Source of the DNA: Sulfolobus sp. UBA167
GTDB lineage: Archaea; Thermoproteota; Thermoprotei_A; Sulfolobales; Sulfolobaceae
Assembly (NCBI GenBank): GCA_002495845.1
Contig: DAHF01000105.1
Coordinates: 1 to 24,455 of the forward strand
Reading direction: 5' to 3'
DNA length: 24,455 bases
Program-made: the position numbers and the translations under genes
In this document: positions 1 through 7,676 of the stretch, one piece after another
Position numbering within the stretch: position 1 is the stretch's first letter
Layout of the letters: each line of letters begins with the position of its first letter
The notes under the pieces: generated by a model
The model's database searches: none
The model's input: only the letters and a program-made list of their open reading frames with translations
Told to the model about the DNA's origin: nothing

Positions 1-3
1 CTT

Positions 4-135
4 TCAACGCCCTACGAGTTCGTCTGCATAAGCACGAAAGCCAAACCCTTCGCTAGGCATTACTCGTATATTGGTCATTCTTGCATTTAAATATAAAGGG
101 CTATCCATCCCCTCTGGAAGGGGTCTTCCGCCCCC
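4..135 (-). pseudogene. decayed coding remnant at window edge, possibly insertion-sequence debris
   Basis: Read on the minus strand, an open frame runs from just after a TAA (136-138) to a TGA at 4-6 and contains an internal ATG at 106-108 that would give 34 residues ending in ADELVGR. A second minus-strand frame over the same GC-rich block (90-150) is also open for about 19 codons. GC content here is higher than in the flanking AT-rich DNA, and two competing small hairpins (109-123 and 116-129) lie in it. Short, GC-rich, hairpin-bearing fragments like this often are ends of IS elements such as the IS200/IS605 group, but I do not recognise the protein with certainty. It may equally be a fragment of an unrelated gene. 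Confidence 0.25.
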
Positions 136-278
136 TTAACCCCCCACTAAGACAAATTTAGCCTAAGCTAGTAAGTTATGAAGTTATAACACTTTTATCT
201 TAATATTTAAGGAAAGTAGTAGCGATAAGCTTTACTATAAATAGTTCTGAAGAGATTTTTAGCTTAAAGTCTGTGATC

Positions 279-1148
279 TTACGGCCCACATGCCTTTGCT
301 TGTTTCAAAATGATTATATTATTCTCCCTTAGAAAATCTGTTAAATCAATATTTATTTCGGTTCCATTATTTGTAATTCCTTTATTAATATCAGTAAGGA
401 AAATAATATCTTTTTCATCTAGTATTTTCCTAAAATCCTCGGAATATACTCGGAGAAATTCAGTAGTCTCTGGTTGAGTAAATGAGCATTCCGATATTCT
501 CACAAACGGGAGGCTTTTTATGACGTCGGTAGCATCCTTGTTCTTTACATTGAAACTATTAAGAAGTATGACATATCTTGAAGGAAAATTCTGATCGATA
601 TGAATCACGCTTTCTTCCAGAACATCCTTTAGTTTACCCATTTCTATAAGGGTTGTGAGATCGCTTAAGGACAACTCATGTTTAGAGGTTATAATCTCAA
701 AAGCCAGTTTCGGGTCTATCTTATAGATTTGTTTGACATTACGATAAAGAAACAAAACATTTCTATCAATATTTGATATCATCTTAATGGCAGAATCGCT
801 CAGTTTGAATAATGGGATTCTAGATTCTTTTATCTTTGATATTGCGTATCTGCAATAATTTTCTCCCTTTTTACACGATGCCTCGAGCAAATCATCGGCA
901 AATCCTCCTATATTTATAATTGAATCTATAAGTTTAAATGTTATAATGTCTGGATATTTAGATAAAGGTAACAATTTATAATATAATACTTTGTTTCTAA
1001 TAACTTCATCCCCTATTTCGTTGCCTACCTCAAGCAAAGATGGGTTTACCGCTACGCCAGAGCTATTTATGAATCTCAATCCATCTTTATCATTAGTTAT
1101 TGTGTACTTGTCTCCTAGCAAAGGCACATCGGCAACCTTAATCCTCAT
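279..1148 (-). CDS. hypothetical protein, 289 aa, no recognised domain
   Basis: I do not recognise this protein. It has no signal peptide, no membrane segment and no obvious catalytic motif. The middle (about residues 70-190) reads as a run of amphipathic helices with short turns, which might be a helical-repeat fold, but no repeat unit can be aligned by eye. Only two cysteines lie close together (residues about 92 and 99). The gene is visibly more AT-rich than the core genes further right and is rich in Ile, Asn, Lys and Asp, which suits an accessory or transferred gene. A TATA-like TTTATTAA sits about 30 bases ahead of the ATG on the minus strand, as expected for a leaderless transcript. 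It stands alone, divergent from the uspA gene. Confidence 0.6.
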   Translation of the reverse strand: MRIKVADVPLLGDKYTITNDKDGLRFINSSGVAVNPSLLEVGNEIGDEVIRNKVLYYKLLPLSKYPDIITFKLIDSIINIGGFADDLLEASCKKGENYCRYAISKIKESRIPLFKLSDSAIKMISNIDRNVLFLYRNVKQIYKIDPKLAFEIITSKHELSLSDLTTLIEMGKLKDVLEESVIHIDQNFPSRYVILLNSFNVKNKDATDVIKSLPFVRISECSFTQPETTEFLRVYSEDFRKILDEKDIIFLTDINKGITNNGTEINIDLTDFLRENNIIILKQAKACGP

Positions 1149-1336
1149 GTGTTGAAACCTATGTTCCTCATTAATAAACGCTTATGCTGTCTTGTTTCCA
1201 TTTTGATCCTCATAATTATCCATTTCCCAAAAGTATTATATATAACAACATAATTTCAATTTTTTAGAATAAATAGATATTTCTAATTTATAACGTATAA
1301 GTAGATAAAGTTGAAACAGGTTAACTGTATCTAAAT

Positions 1337-1345
1337 ATTTTAAAT
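1337..1345 (+). promoter_or_regulatory. TATA box of the universal stress gene
   Basis: The run ATTTTAAAT is centred about 27 bases before the ATG at 1368, the usual spacing from TATA box to transcription start in Sulfolobales, so the mRNA would be leaderless. No Shine-Dalgarno sequence precedes the ATG, which agrees. Confidence 0.45.
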
Positions 1346-1367
1346 TAAGGATGTATTAATTCTCCGT

Positions 1368-1790
1368 ATGTTCAAGAGTGTAGTAGTCGGCTATGATGGA
1401 TCGGAGCAAGCAAGGAAGGCACTTCAGTTAGCTAAAGAAATTTCTAAGTTTTCATCAGCTAAACTCTACATAGTAAGCGTAGTTAACATATGTTTTGCTT
1501 ATGACTCGTCAGCAGTTCCGCTCAATGATACTATAGATAAATTAAAAGAAAAGGCTAAAAACGATATCAATTCCGCAGTTCAACAAGCTAAGAATGAGGG
1601 AATTAATGCTGAGGGGATTGTGATGGAGGGAGATCCCGCATCCATTTTGGTAGAAACTGCAGAGAAAGTTAATGCTGATTTGATAATAACCGGAAATAGA
1701 GGGCTGAGTAAACTGAAGAGAGCTGTCATGGGCAGCGTCTCATTTAACGTCGTTGAAATATCTAAGATACCCGTTCTTATCGTGAAGTGA
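1368..1790 (+). CDS. universal stress protein, UspA family
   Basis: A single-domain UspA protein of 140 residues, the normal length. The N-terminus (VVVGYDGSEQARKAL) is the classic first strand and loop of the Usp fold. The C-terminal nucleotide-binding motif G-x2-G-x9-G-S is complete at residues 109-123, so this belongs to the ATP-binding group rather than the non-binding UspA group. In the family such proteins are soluble dimers linked to starvation, redox or metal stress; the exact role here cannot be read from sequence. The gene has its own TATA box and is followed by a T-rich run that also precedes the ABC transporter gene 37 bases downstream. The neighbours give no further hint. Confidence 0.9.
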   Translation: MFKSVVVGYDGSEQARKALQLAKEISKFSSAKLYIVSVVNICFAYDSSAVPLNDTIDKLKEKAKNDINSAVQQAKNEGINAEGIVMEGDPASILVETAEKVNADLIITGNRGLSKLKRAVMGSVSFNVVEISKIPVLIVK

Positions 1791-1827
1791 AATCTAATTT
1801 TTTAACCTTAACTTTACAACATGGGAT

Positions 1828-2667
1828 ATGATTGAAGCCAAGAACCTTACGAAGATATATAGTGACGGAACAAAGGCTTTAGATTCCTTAACTTTCTCTT
1901 CTTCATCAAAATCCCTTACTCTTCTAGGAAAAAACGGAGCAGGGAAGACTACTTTCATGAGAATCCTTTCGACCCAACTTAAACCGACTTCTGGAACCGC
2001 TTTAGTTGAGGGTTATGACGTAGTGAAGGATGCAAAGCGGGTTAGAAAAATGGTATCTTCCATACCCCAGGAAGCTAAGCCGGTGGGGATATCATCGCCT
2101 TACGAGCACGTGACAATGTACTTAACTTCAAGAGGACTTTCTATAAGTGAGGCGAAATCTAGGAGCAGGTCTGTACTTAAGGAGGTAGGACTGTGGGAAG
2201 CCAAGGATAAGCCCACAGATTCATTGTCCGGAGGTATGAAGAGGAAGGTGTTCGTGGCTATGGCATTGGCTTCAGACGCAGATGTAGTTTTTCTCGACGA
2301 GCCCACAACTGGTCTGGATCCTTTATCTAGAATGGAAGTATGGTCAATTCTTAAGTCAATGGAAAGCAAGTTAGTCCTTACTACACATTACATGGAGGAG
2401 GCACAGGAACTTGCGGACGAGCTATTGATGATTAACAAAGGTAAGCTGGTCATGAGTGGCTCGCCTTCTTCTCTCCTAAAGAAATTTGAGGGTATGGTTA
2501 GGGTTGAAGGAACGGGGGATATTAAGGTGGGTAGAACGTTGATAAAATATGTCAGAAAGGAAGAAGCTTCATACTATGTAGGAAAGTACGTGCTAAAGCC
2601 AATTTCATTAGAGGACTTATTCATAATGTATGCAGGCGATGATGAATTAACTTACGATTCGTCTTAA
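1828..2667 (+). CDS. ABC transporter ATP-binding protein (ABC-2 exporter type)
   Basis: A 279-residue ABC ATPase with all motifs: Walker A GKNGAGKTT at 34-42, Q-loop Gln81, signature LSGGM at 133-137, Walker B ending in DEP at 157-159, D-loop, and switch His187. The architecture (short N-terminal nucleotide-binding domain, about 75 residue tail) is that of the CcmA/DrrA exporters that work with an ABC-2 permease. The permease gene follows and overlaps the 3' end by 22 bases, so the two are translated together and should form a dimeric efflux pump in the membrane. The substrate (drug, lipid, peptide or polysaccharide) cannot be told. The ATG at 1828 is chosen because the ATG at 1821 is closed by a stop after four codons. 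Confidence 0.93.
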   Translation: MIEAKNLTKIYSDGTKALDSLTFSSSSKSLTLLGKNGAGKTTFMRILSTQLKPTSGTALVEGYDVVKDAKRVRKMVSSIPQEAKPVGISSPYEHVTMYLTSRGLSISEAKSRSRSVLKEVGLWEAKDKPTDSLSGGMKRKVFVAMALASDADVVFLDEPTTGLDPLSRMEVWSILKSMESKLVLTTHYMEEAQELADELLMINKGKLVMSGSPSSLLKKFEGMVRVEGTGDIKVGRTLIKYVRKEEASYYVGKYVLKPISLEDLFIMYAGDDELTYDSS

Positions 2668-3368
2668 CCTTCATATGGTTCTATGGCATCTCAAACGTAA
2701 AAAGGGGATGGATATATGTTCTGGGCTACTTGGTTTCACCACTAGCGTTACTTTTCCTGATCTTTATTATATCCAAAGGAGCTCTACTAGACTATGCTAT
2801 AATCGGAGGACTCCTTTCAGTAGTGGCAGAAAACGGTCTCATTTCTCTAAGCGACTTCGCTTTCCTTAGGATGGAGCTTCATCTCCAAGATTTGCTAGTG
2901 ACTACCGGAATAGGACCCCAAGAGTACATTCTAGGGTTAGTGCTGTCGAATTTAGTTTTCTCGTTACCAGGGTTATTCCTTTATTCTGCATTGGCAATTT
3001 TTTATCATGTAGTTAACTTGCTTGGCTTGCTGATAGTGCTAGGGATATCAGCTCTTCTCTTAGTGACCACCTCAGGTCTAGGTTTCCTTATAGCAAGTTA
3101 TCTTCCTCATGTAAGATATAGCTGGGGAATTTCTTCAATACTTCCAGTTCTATTCATTACAATACCGCCAGTGTTCTATCCTTATTTCGTGCTCAAATCA
3201 TGGGAGATAATGATCCTTTCGATAATACCTACCACTTCGGCTTCCATCCTTTCACAGGGGATTGCTGGATTAGCTGAAACCAAAGAGATTTTTCTAGTAC
3301 CACTTTTAGTAGAAACTATAATATTTTATATATTATCTGTAAAGAAGTCTAGGTGGTCTCAAGTCTAA
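2646..3368 (+). CDS. ABC-2 type transporter permease, probable ATT start
   Basis: Partner permease of the preceding ATPase, about 240 residues with some six hydrophobic segments. The first canonical start codon in frame is a TTG at 2730, but the frame is open back to 2646 and the added 28 residues contain a typical ABC-2 permease N-terminus (WFYGISNVKRGW followed by the first membrane helix). No ATG, GTG or TTG lies in that stretch; the first codon after the in-frame TGA (2643-2645) is ATT at 2646. A Shine-Dalgarno-like AGGCGAT lies a few bases ahead (2636-2642). I therefore read ATT as the likely start, overlapping the ATPase by 22 bases. A start at TTG 2730 would cut into the first helix region and remove the conserved cytoplasmic segment. 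Confidence 0.75.
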   Translation: MNLRFVLTFIWFYGISNVKRGWIYVLGYLVSPLALLFLIFIISKGALLDYAIIGGLLSVVAENGLISLSDFAFLRMELHLQDLLVTTGIGPQEYILGLVLSNLVFSLPGLFLYSALAIFYHVVNLLGLLIVLGISALLLVTTSGLGFLIASYLPHVRYSWGISSILPVLFITIPPVFYPYFVLKSWEIMILSIIPTTSASILSQGIAGLAETKEIFLVPLLVETIIFYILSVKKSRWSQV

Positions 3369-3388
3369 TCTTATTTTTATTTTCTTAA
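3367..3388 (+). terminator. T-rich terminator after the ABC operon
   Basis: Directly at the permease stop codon the plus strand carries several runs of four to five T (TTATTTTTATTTTC). Archaeal termination works on such T-runs without a hairpin, so this is the likely end of the transporter transcript. Confidence 0.45.
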
Positions 3389-3642
3389 TAACTCTAAAAG
3401 AAATTCTTTAGATTGAAATAAAAAATTATTCGTATTTATCAAACGGACCTACTGTGGAGGGTGTTAAGCTAAAAATGCTTGTCTTTTTTAAAAAAATTAT
3501 AATATTAAATAATGATATTCTATCGACACGATAACTTGTCCTCATTGAAGCGAATAGAAAGTAAATCGACTCAGTTTTTGTTCCTCAGGGGTCATTACGC
3601 CCTAACTGATGTAGTTCCTTGCTCCATGAGTCATGAAACAAA

Positions 3643-3780
3643 CTAGCTTGGCTTCATCGCAACTCTATATGTGATATAAACATATCCGCAATTTGGGCAT
3701 TTCTTTATTACAGAATCCTTATCATGGATTACTAATATTTCATCTACTTTACCACAAGATGGGCACTTTCTTCTGGCCAT
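3643..3780 (-). CDS. small zinc-ribbon protein, 45 aa
   Basis: This small gene encodes 45 residues beginning MARRKCPSCGKVDEILVIHD and ending in MKPS. Two CPxC-G knuckles (Cys6/Cys9 and Cys28/Cys31), spaced 18 residues apart, form a complete zinc ribbon, like those in transcription factor TFS, RPB9 or small ribosomal proteins. Basic residues at both ends suggest nucleic-acid contact, but the partner is unknown. The ATG at 3780 lies about 24 bases from a good TATA box on the minus strand (3804-3812), so the mRNA is probably leaderless. The gene is divergent from the 3-hydroxyacyl-CoA dehydrogenase gene. The region 3389-3642, downstream of it, is AT-rich and shows no other gene. Confidence 0.75.
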   Translation of the reverse strand: MARRKCPSCGKVDEILVIHDKDSVIKKCPNCGYVYITYRVAMKPS

Positions 3781-3803
3781 GACCTTCTAGTTTAAGGCAA
3801 ATC

Positions 3804-3812
3804 CTTTATAAG
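3804..3812 (-). promoter_or_regulatory. TATA box of the zinc-ribbon gene
   Basis: On the minus strand the sequence CTTATAAAG lies 24-32 bases upstream of the ATG at 3780, at the distance expected for a leaderless archaeal transcript. Confidence 0.5.
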
Positions 3813-3925
3813 TCTAGAGACGCATTGCATTTTTTAAGGATTTTCTAAAATAACTTGATTATTTTCACAATAAAATATAACATATCTTCCTTAAAGCCTA
3901 AATACCTTTAGATAGAGATTACTCC

Positions 3926-5104
3926 ATGCAAGTTAAAAGGATAGGAGTTGTGGGAGCTGGTACGATGGGGCACGGAATCGCTGAAATAGCTGCCATGAAA
4001 GGCCTAGAAGTTTCAATCGTAGACATTTCATGGGATTTTCTCAACAGAGCCAAGGAAAAGATGACCGACTCTTTACAAAAAATTTACAGTAGAGGAGGAA
4101 TAAAGGAGAGTCCTGATCAAGTCATGTCCAGAGTTACGTTCTCTACTTCTTACGAAGTGTTCAAGGATAAAGACTTGGTGTTGGAGGCAGTTCCAGAGAA
4201 CGTTGACCTTAAGAGAAAGGTGTTTTCATCGATCAAGGAGAATGCTCCCTCTCATGCAATACTTGCAACAAATACGTCGTCAATTCCTATATCGCTAATA
4301 GCTGAAGGAATAGGAAATTCTGATAAGGTAATCGGGATGCACTTCTTTAACCCTCCAGTCATAATGAAGCTAGTTGAGGTAATACCGAGCAAATACACTG
4401 AGCCCAACGTGGTAGATGAGACAGTGGAGTTAGCTAAGTTCTTGGACAAGGTTCCTGTCAGGCTTAAGGAAGAGATCCCAGGTTTCGTAGGAAACAGGAT
4501 TTATTTGAGGATGATGCAGGAAGGCTGTAGAGAAGTGGAGGCTAAGGAATCTACCATGGAGGAGGTAGATAGCGCGTTGAGATATAAGGTCGGTCTTCCG
4601 ATGGGCATATTCGAACTAGCGGACTACGTAGGTCTAGACGTTTCGTTAGATCTATGGAACGTCATAGTCGGTAGCGGTTCCGCGGAAGACGTTCCATGTT
4701 CGATGTACAAGGAGAAAGTGTCTTCAAAGGAGCTGGGAGTTAAGTCAGGGAAAGGATTTTACAATTATCCTTCTCCTGGGAAGTATAAGAAGCCTGACCT
4801 ATCACGTGAAAGTAAAGTAGAGCCAGCTAGAGTCATGTCGTTAGCAATAAATGAAGGGGCTTACCTAATTCAAAGAGGGATAGTGAGCGCAGAAGACGTT
4901 GATAACGTGATGGTGTATGGCTACAACTTTCCAAAAGGTCTAATGAGAATCGCGGACGAAATTGGTATAGACGAAATAGTGAAGAATCTACGCGACATAA
5001 GCTCCAAGGGTTATAAGGCATATCAACCTGTCCATTTATTGGAGGAAATGGTGAAAGATGGAAGGATAGGTAAGAAGTCAGGTAAAGGGTTTTATAATTA
5101 TTAG
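3926..5104 (+). CDS. hbd: 3-hydroxyacyl-CoA (3-hydroxybutyryl-CoA) dehydrogenase, stand-alone
   Basis: An NAD-dependent 3-hydroxyacyl-CoA dehydrogenase of 392 residues that oxidises 3-hydroxyacyl-CoA to 3-ketoacyl-CoA. The Rossmann motif GAGTMG is at 10-15, the substrate Ser/Asn motif NTSS at 116-119, and the catalytic His139-Glu151 pair lies in GMHFFNP...E. The C-terminal substrate-binding domain is present twice: each copy ends in SGKGFYNY (about 275-281 and 385-392). In many Sulfolobales a fused protein carries a crotonase domain right after this second copy; here the protein stops exactly there, so hydration of crotonyl-CoA must come from another gene. Likely roles are the 4-hydroxybutyrate arm of autotrophic carbon fixation or fatty-acid/butyrate metabolism. 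A TATA-like CCTAAATACC sits about 25 bases ahead of the ATG. Confidence 0.92.
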   Translation: MQVKRIGVVGAGTMGHGIAEIAAMKGLEVSIVDISWDFLNRAKEKMTDSLQKIYSRGGIKESPDQVMSRVTFSTSYEVFKDKDLVLEAVPENVDLKRKVFSSIKENAPSHAILATNTSSIPISLIAEGIGNSDKVIGMHFFNPPVIMKLVEVIPSKYTEPNVVDETVELAKFLDKVPVRLKEEIPGFVGNRIYLRMMQEGCREVEAKESTMEEVDSALRYKVGLPMGIFELADYVGLDVSLDLWNVIVGSGSAEDVPCSMYKEKVSSKELGVKSGKGFYNYPSPGKYKKPDLSRESKVEPARVMSLAINEGAYLIQRGIVSAEDVDNVMVYGYNFPKGLMRIADEIGIDEIVKNLRDISSKGYKAYQPVHLLEEMVKDGRIGKKSGKGFYNY

Positions 5105-5118
5105 AGAATAATGATGTA

Positions 5119-5136
5119 GATTTTTCCCTAGTTTTT
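5119..5136 (+). terminator. T-rich terminator after hbd
   Basis: Two T-runs (GATTTTTCCCTAGTTTTTAG) follow the stop codon by about 15 bases. This fits hairpin-free archaeal termination between hbd and the MscS gene. Confidence 0.45.
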
Positions 5137-5208
5137 AGTCATGATTAGAGACCAAATGTCCTCTCAATATGGCGAATGTTTTTTACCGAAGTATTATTCT
5201 TTAAATGT

Positions 5209-6156
5209 ATGAAGGTTTCAGGAGTAAGGATAACATTAGGGATATTGGTTTCCGCCTTTGTGATCATCATAGTAGCGGGATTAGCAGCGTTCATCTTGGG
5301 AGACGTCCTTCATGTTATAGATAACGTTACAATCCTCAATATTATCTATGCTGTAATAATTCTATTTGGAGGCGTGATCTTAACTTCCATCATAGCTAGT
5401 CTTGTAAAGAAGACCACGACTAAGTCAATAAGTCCTACTGTAGGAGAAGGGCTGAAGGTACTTGTCCAAATTATAGGATATACTGTAACCATAATAGCAG
5501 TATTTTCTCTTGTAAGGATCGGAATAACTAGCATACTCTTCGGAGGGACTGTAACCGGGCTAGTGTTAGGACTTGCAAGCCAAGATATGCTATCTAATAT
5601 CTTTGGAGGTATAGTCATATTCACTTCTCGACCTTTTTCTGTTGGAGATAGGATTACCGTATCAACATGGCAGTATGGCTTAGATTTAGCTACGTATCCT
5701 CCGAAGTATTACTCTTATGACTTTCTCATTCCTGGATACACAGGAGTAGTCACAGACATATCTCTTTTCTACACTACAATAATAACTGATGAAGGAGTTC
5801 CCCTCAAGATACCTAACAGCATAATGATCCAGGCAGCAGTCTTCGCCCATAATGAGGACGTCAGAAGGGTCAGGACCAGATATGAGGTATCCAATTCAAT
5901 AGACCCTAGGCTTCTGATACCCAGGATAATGAGGAACATCAAAACCTTGGATTTTATAGTTGGAGATCCTTCAATAAGGGTGATTGAGACGACGATGAGC
6001 TCTTACGTGATCATGGTAGAGGCCATGTGCAAAGGTCAGTACGAAGAGCCTCCTAGACACGAGATAATCTTGAGAATAATGGATACGGTTAAAGAGATTC
6101 AGAACGAAAATGTCCCGCATGACGGGTCGGCAAGACAAAGCCAGCAGTCGAAATGA
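5209..6156 (+). CDS. mechanosensitive ion channel, MscS family
   Basis: A small-conductance mechanosensitive channel of the plasma membrane that opens under membrane tension and releases solutes on osmotic down-shock. About 315 residues: three or four hydrophobic helices up to residue 115, then the pore-lining helix with the Gly/Ala-rich stretch GLVLGLASQDMLSNIFGG, and the beta domain starting at FSVGDRI. Between GDRI and the family's usual GVV strand there is an extra Tyr/Pro-rich stretch of about 25 residues that ordinary MscS proteins lack. I prefer the ATG at 5209 (MKVSGVRI) with a TTTTTTA box about 25 bases upstream; an in-frame ATG at 5176 would add 11 hydrophobic residues. The ubiB gene follows after 53 bases on the same strand. 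Confidence 0.88.
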   Translation: MKVSGVRITLGILVSAFVIIIVAGLAAFILGDVLHVIDNVTILNIIYAVIILFGGVILTSIIASLVKKTTTKSISPTVGEGLKVLVQIIGYTVTIIAVFSLVRIGITSILFGGTVTGLVLGLASQDMLSNIFGGIVIFTSRPFSVGDRITVSTWQYGLDLATYPPKYYSYDFLIPGYTGVVTDISLFYTTIITDEGVPLKIPNSIMIQAAVFAHNEDVRRVRTRYEVSNSIDPRLLIPRIMRNIKTLDFIVGDPSIRVIETTMSSYVIMVEAMCKGQYEEPPRHEIILRIMDTVKEIQNENVPHDGSARQSQQSK

Positions 6157-6194
6157 AGATATCATAAAACATCTAAACCGTCTTCAAATCAGCC

Positions 6195-6203
6195 AAGGAG
6201 GAT
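6195..6203 (+). promoter_or_regulatory. strong Shine-Dalgarno site of ubiB
   Basis: AAGGAGGAT lies six bases before the ATG at 6210. Strong sites like this in Sulfolobales mark genes inside transcripts rather than leaderless first genes, so ubiB is probably co-transcribed with the MscS channel gene. Confidence 0.55.
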
Positions 6204-6209
6204 AAGCTA

Positions 6210-7676
6210 ATGAGGAGAGAGATTCAGATAATAATTAAATTAGCTCCTAGAGTTTTAGCTTATAGAAGCTTCAGACGGAAAATAATGCAAGACGAGAAGA
6301 TAGATGAAGACGAGATGCAGAAAGAAGCTAAGATGCTTACAGATACGATAATAGACCTTGGGCCGACTTTCATTAAGTTCGGCCAGGTTCTTTCAGTAAG
6401 ACCTGATATAATGCCAGAGGCTTATATAAGGGAACTTTCCAGGCTTCAAGACGAAGTTCCTCCTGCTCCATACAAGGAGGTCGAAGAAACCCTCAAGGAG
6501 GATTTAGGTGATGAATTTAAGGTAGTTGATGAAAATCCAATCTCTTCGGCTTCCTTAGGGCAGGTATATCTAGGTGTGGCCTCAGATGGAAGGAAGGTCG
6601 CGATAAAAGTAGTAAGACCTAATGTTGATAAGTTAGTTGCAAAAGATGTCAAGATAATGAAAAGGCTCCTTCCATTGCTCGCCCTAGTTTTAGATAAAGC
6701 TTTTGTAGATCTCATGAAGACTTTCGTTGATGAGTTTTCCACTAGAATTTTCGACGAAATGGATTATAACAAGGAGGCTAACAACTTGAGGAGACTGAGC
6801 GAGTTTTTGAAAGGTTATGGTGGAGTGAAGGTTCCATCCCTGATCAAATCTACTAAGCATGTGCTAGTCATGGAATACGTTAAGTCAATTAAGATAACTT
6901 CTGATGAGGTTTCCGTGAGCGATAGAAGGTATCTCTCCTACAAGGTATTTAAGCTCTTCATGACCATGCTTCTCAATAATGACTATTTCCACGCTGATCC
7001 GCACCCTGGAAACGTAGGGCTAGATGATCAAGGTAAGCTAGTCTTGTACGATTTCGGCATGGTAGGAAAGATAGATGCTAGAACTAGGAGTCTTCTAGTG
7101 AGAGCATACTTTGCTCTTACCTCATTTGACGCTGATGCATTGGTAAGCGTGCTAGACGAACTTGGAGCAATAGACCCATACGCTGATAGGGAAGTTCTCA
7201 CCCAAGGAATAGAACTCTTTATGCAAAATCTACAAGGTATCGAAGTCGATCAAATGGAAGTAGAAGACTTTCTTGATATATCTAATCAAGTTTTCTACAA
7301 GTTTCCCTTACGTTTACCCTACAAGTTAGTTCTTCCCTTGAGAATGATAAGTGTTTTAGAGGGAACTTGTAGGAAGATCTATCCTGATTTCAACTTTCTA
7401 GAGTTCTCGGAAAAACTACTAGAAGAGGAAGGATACAAGACTAAGGTCATTCTAGAACAAGGGAAGGAAGTATTTGACAACGTAAAGAAAAAAATTGTTG
7501 ACTTACTAATAGGAAGAAAGAAGAAGCCTGTTGTTCCTCTACGCATAGACAGCAAAAATAGGAAGATATTACCTCAGGTCATTATAGTTTTTGCGATAGC
7601 AGTATACCTCTTCACGCATGAGGCAGTACTTGCTATATTGATAGCTTTGTTAGGTCTCTCCTTCATTCGACTTTAA
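6210..7676 (+). CDS. ubiB: ABC1/UbiB-family protein kinase-like protein
   Basis: A 488-residue member of the ABC1/ADCK/UbiB atypical kinase family, which supports isoprenoid-quinone synthesis or lipid handling at membranes. The family hallmarks are present: KFGQ at 56-59 with LSVRPDIMP, the Ala-rich-loop variant SASLGQVY at 114-121, the nucleotide Lys134 in VAIKVVRP, the catalytic loop HADPHPGN at 261-268 (Asp263) and DFG at 281-283. The last 35 residues contain one or two membrane helices, giving a tail anchor as in bacterial UbiB. Sulfolobales make caldariellaquinone, so a role in quinone supply or membrane lipid homeostasis is reasonable inference. The 3' end overlaps the convergent hsp20 gene by 14 bases. 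Confidence 0.92.
   Translation: MRREIQIIIKLAPRVLAYRSFRRKIMQDEKIDEDEMQKEAKMLTDTIIDLGPTFIKFGQVLSVRPDIMPEAYIRELSRLQDEVPPAPYKEVEETLKEDLGDEFKVVDENPISSASLGQVYLGVASDGRKVAIKVVRPNVDKLVAKDVKIMKRLLPLLALVLDKAFVDLMKTFVDEFSTRIFDEMDYNKEANNLRRLSEFLKGYGGVKVPSLIKSTKHVLVMEYVKSIKITSDEVSVSDRRYLSYKVFKLFMTMLLNNDYFHADPHPGNVGLDDQGKLVLYDFGMVGKIDARTRSLLVRAYFALTSFDADALVSVLDELGAIDPYADREVLTQGIELFMQNLQGIEVDQMEVEDFLDISNQVFYKFPLRLPYKLVLPLRMISVLEGTCRKIYPDFNFLEFSEKLLEEEGYKTKVILEQGKEVFDNVKKKIVDLLIGRKKKPVVPLRIDSKNRKILPQVIIVFAIAVYLFTHEAVLAILIALLGLSFIRL

Noticed and set aside
2100..2369. Long minus-strand open frame inside the ABC ATPase gene
   Set aside because: It is the shadow of a gene with complete ABC motifs on the plus strand and shows no domain or ribosome site of its own.
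2675..2869. Alternative plus-strand frame starting with ATG at the permease start
   Set aside because: It is out of frame with the hydrophobic permease sequence and has no membrane segments, so it is not the transporter's N-terminus.
3580..3642. Possible C/D guide RNA around TAATGACC and CTGA on the minus strand
   Set aside because: No proper RTGATGA box and no terminal stem; the matches are what chance gives in AT-rich sequence.
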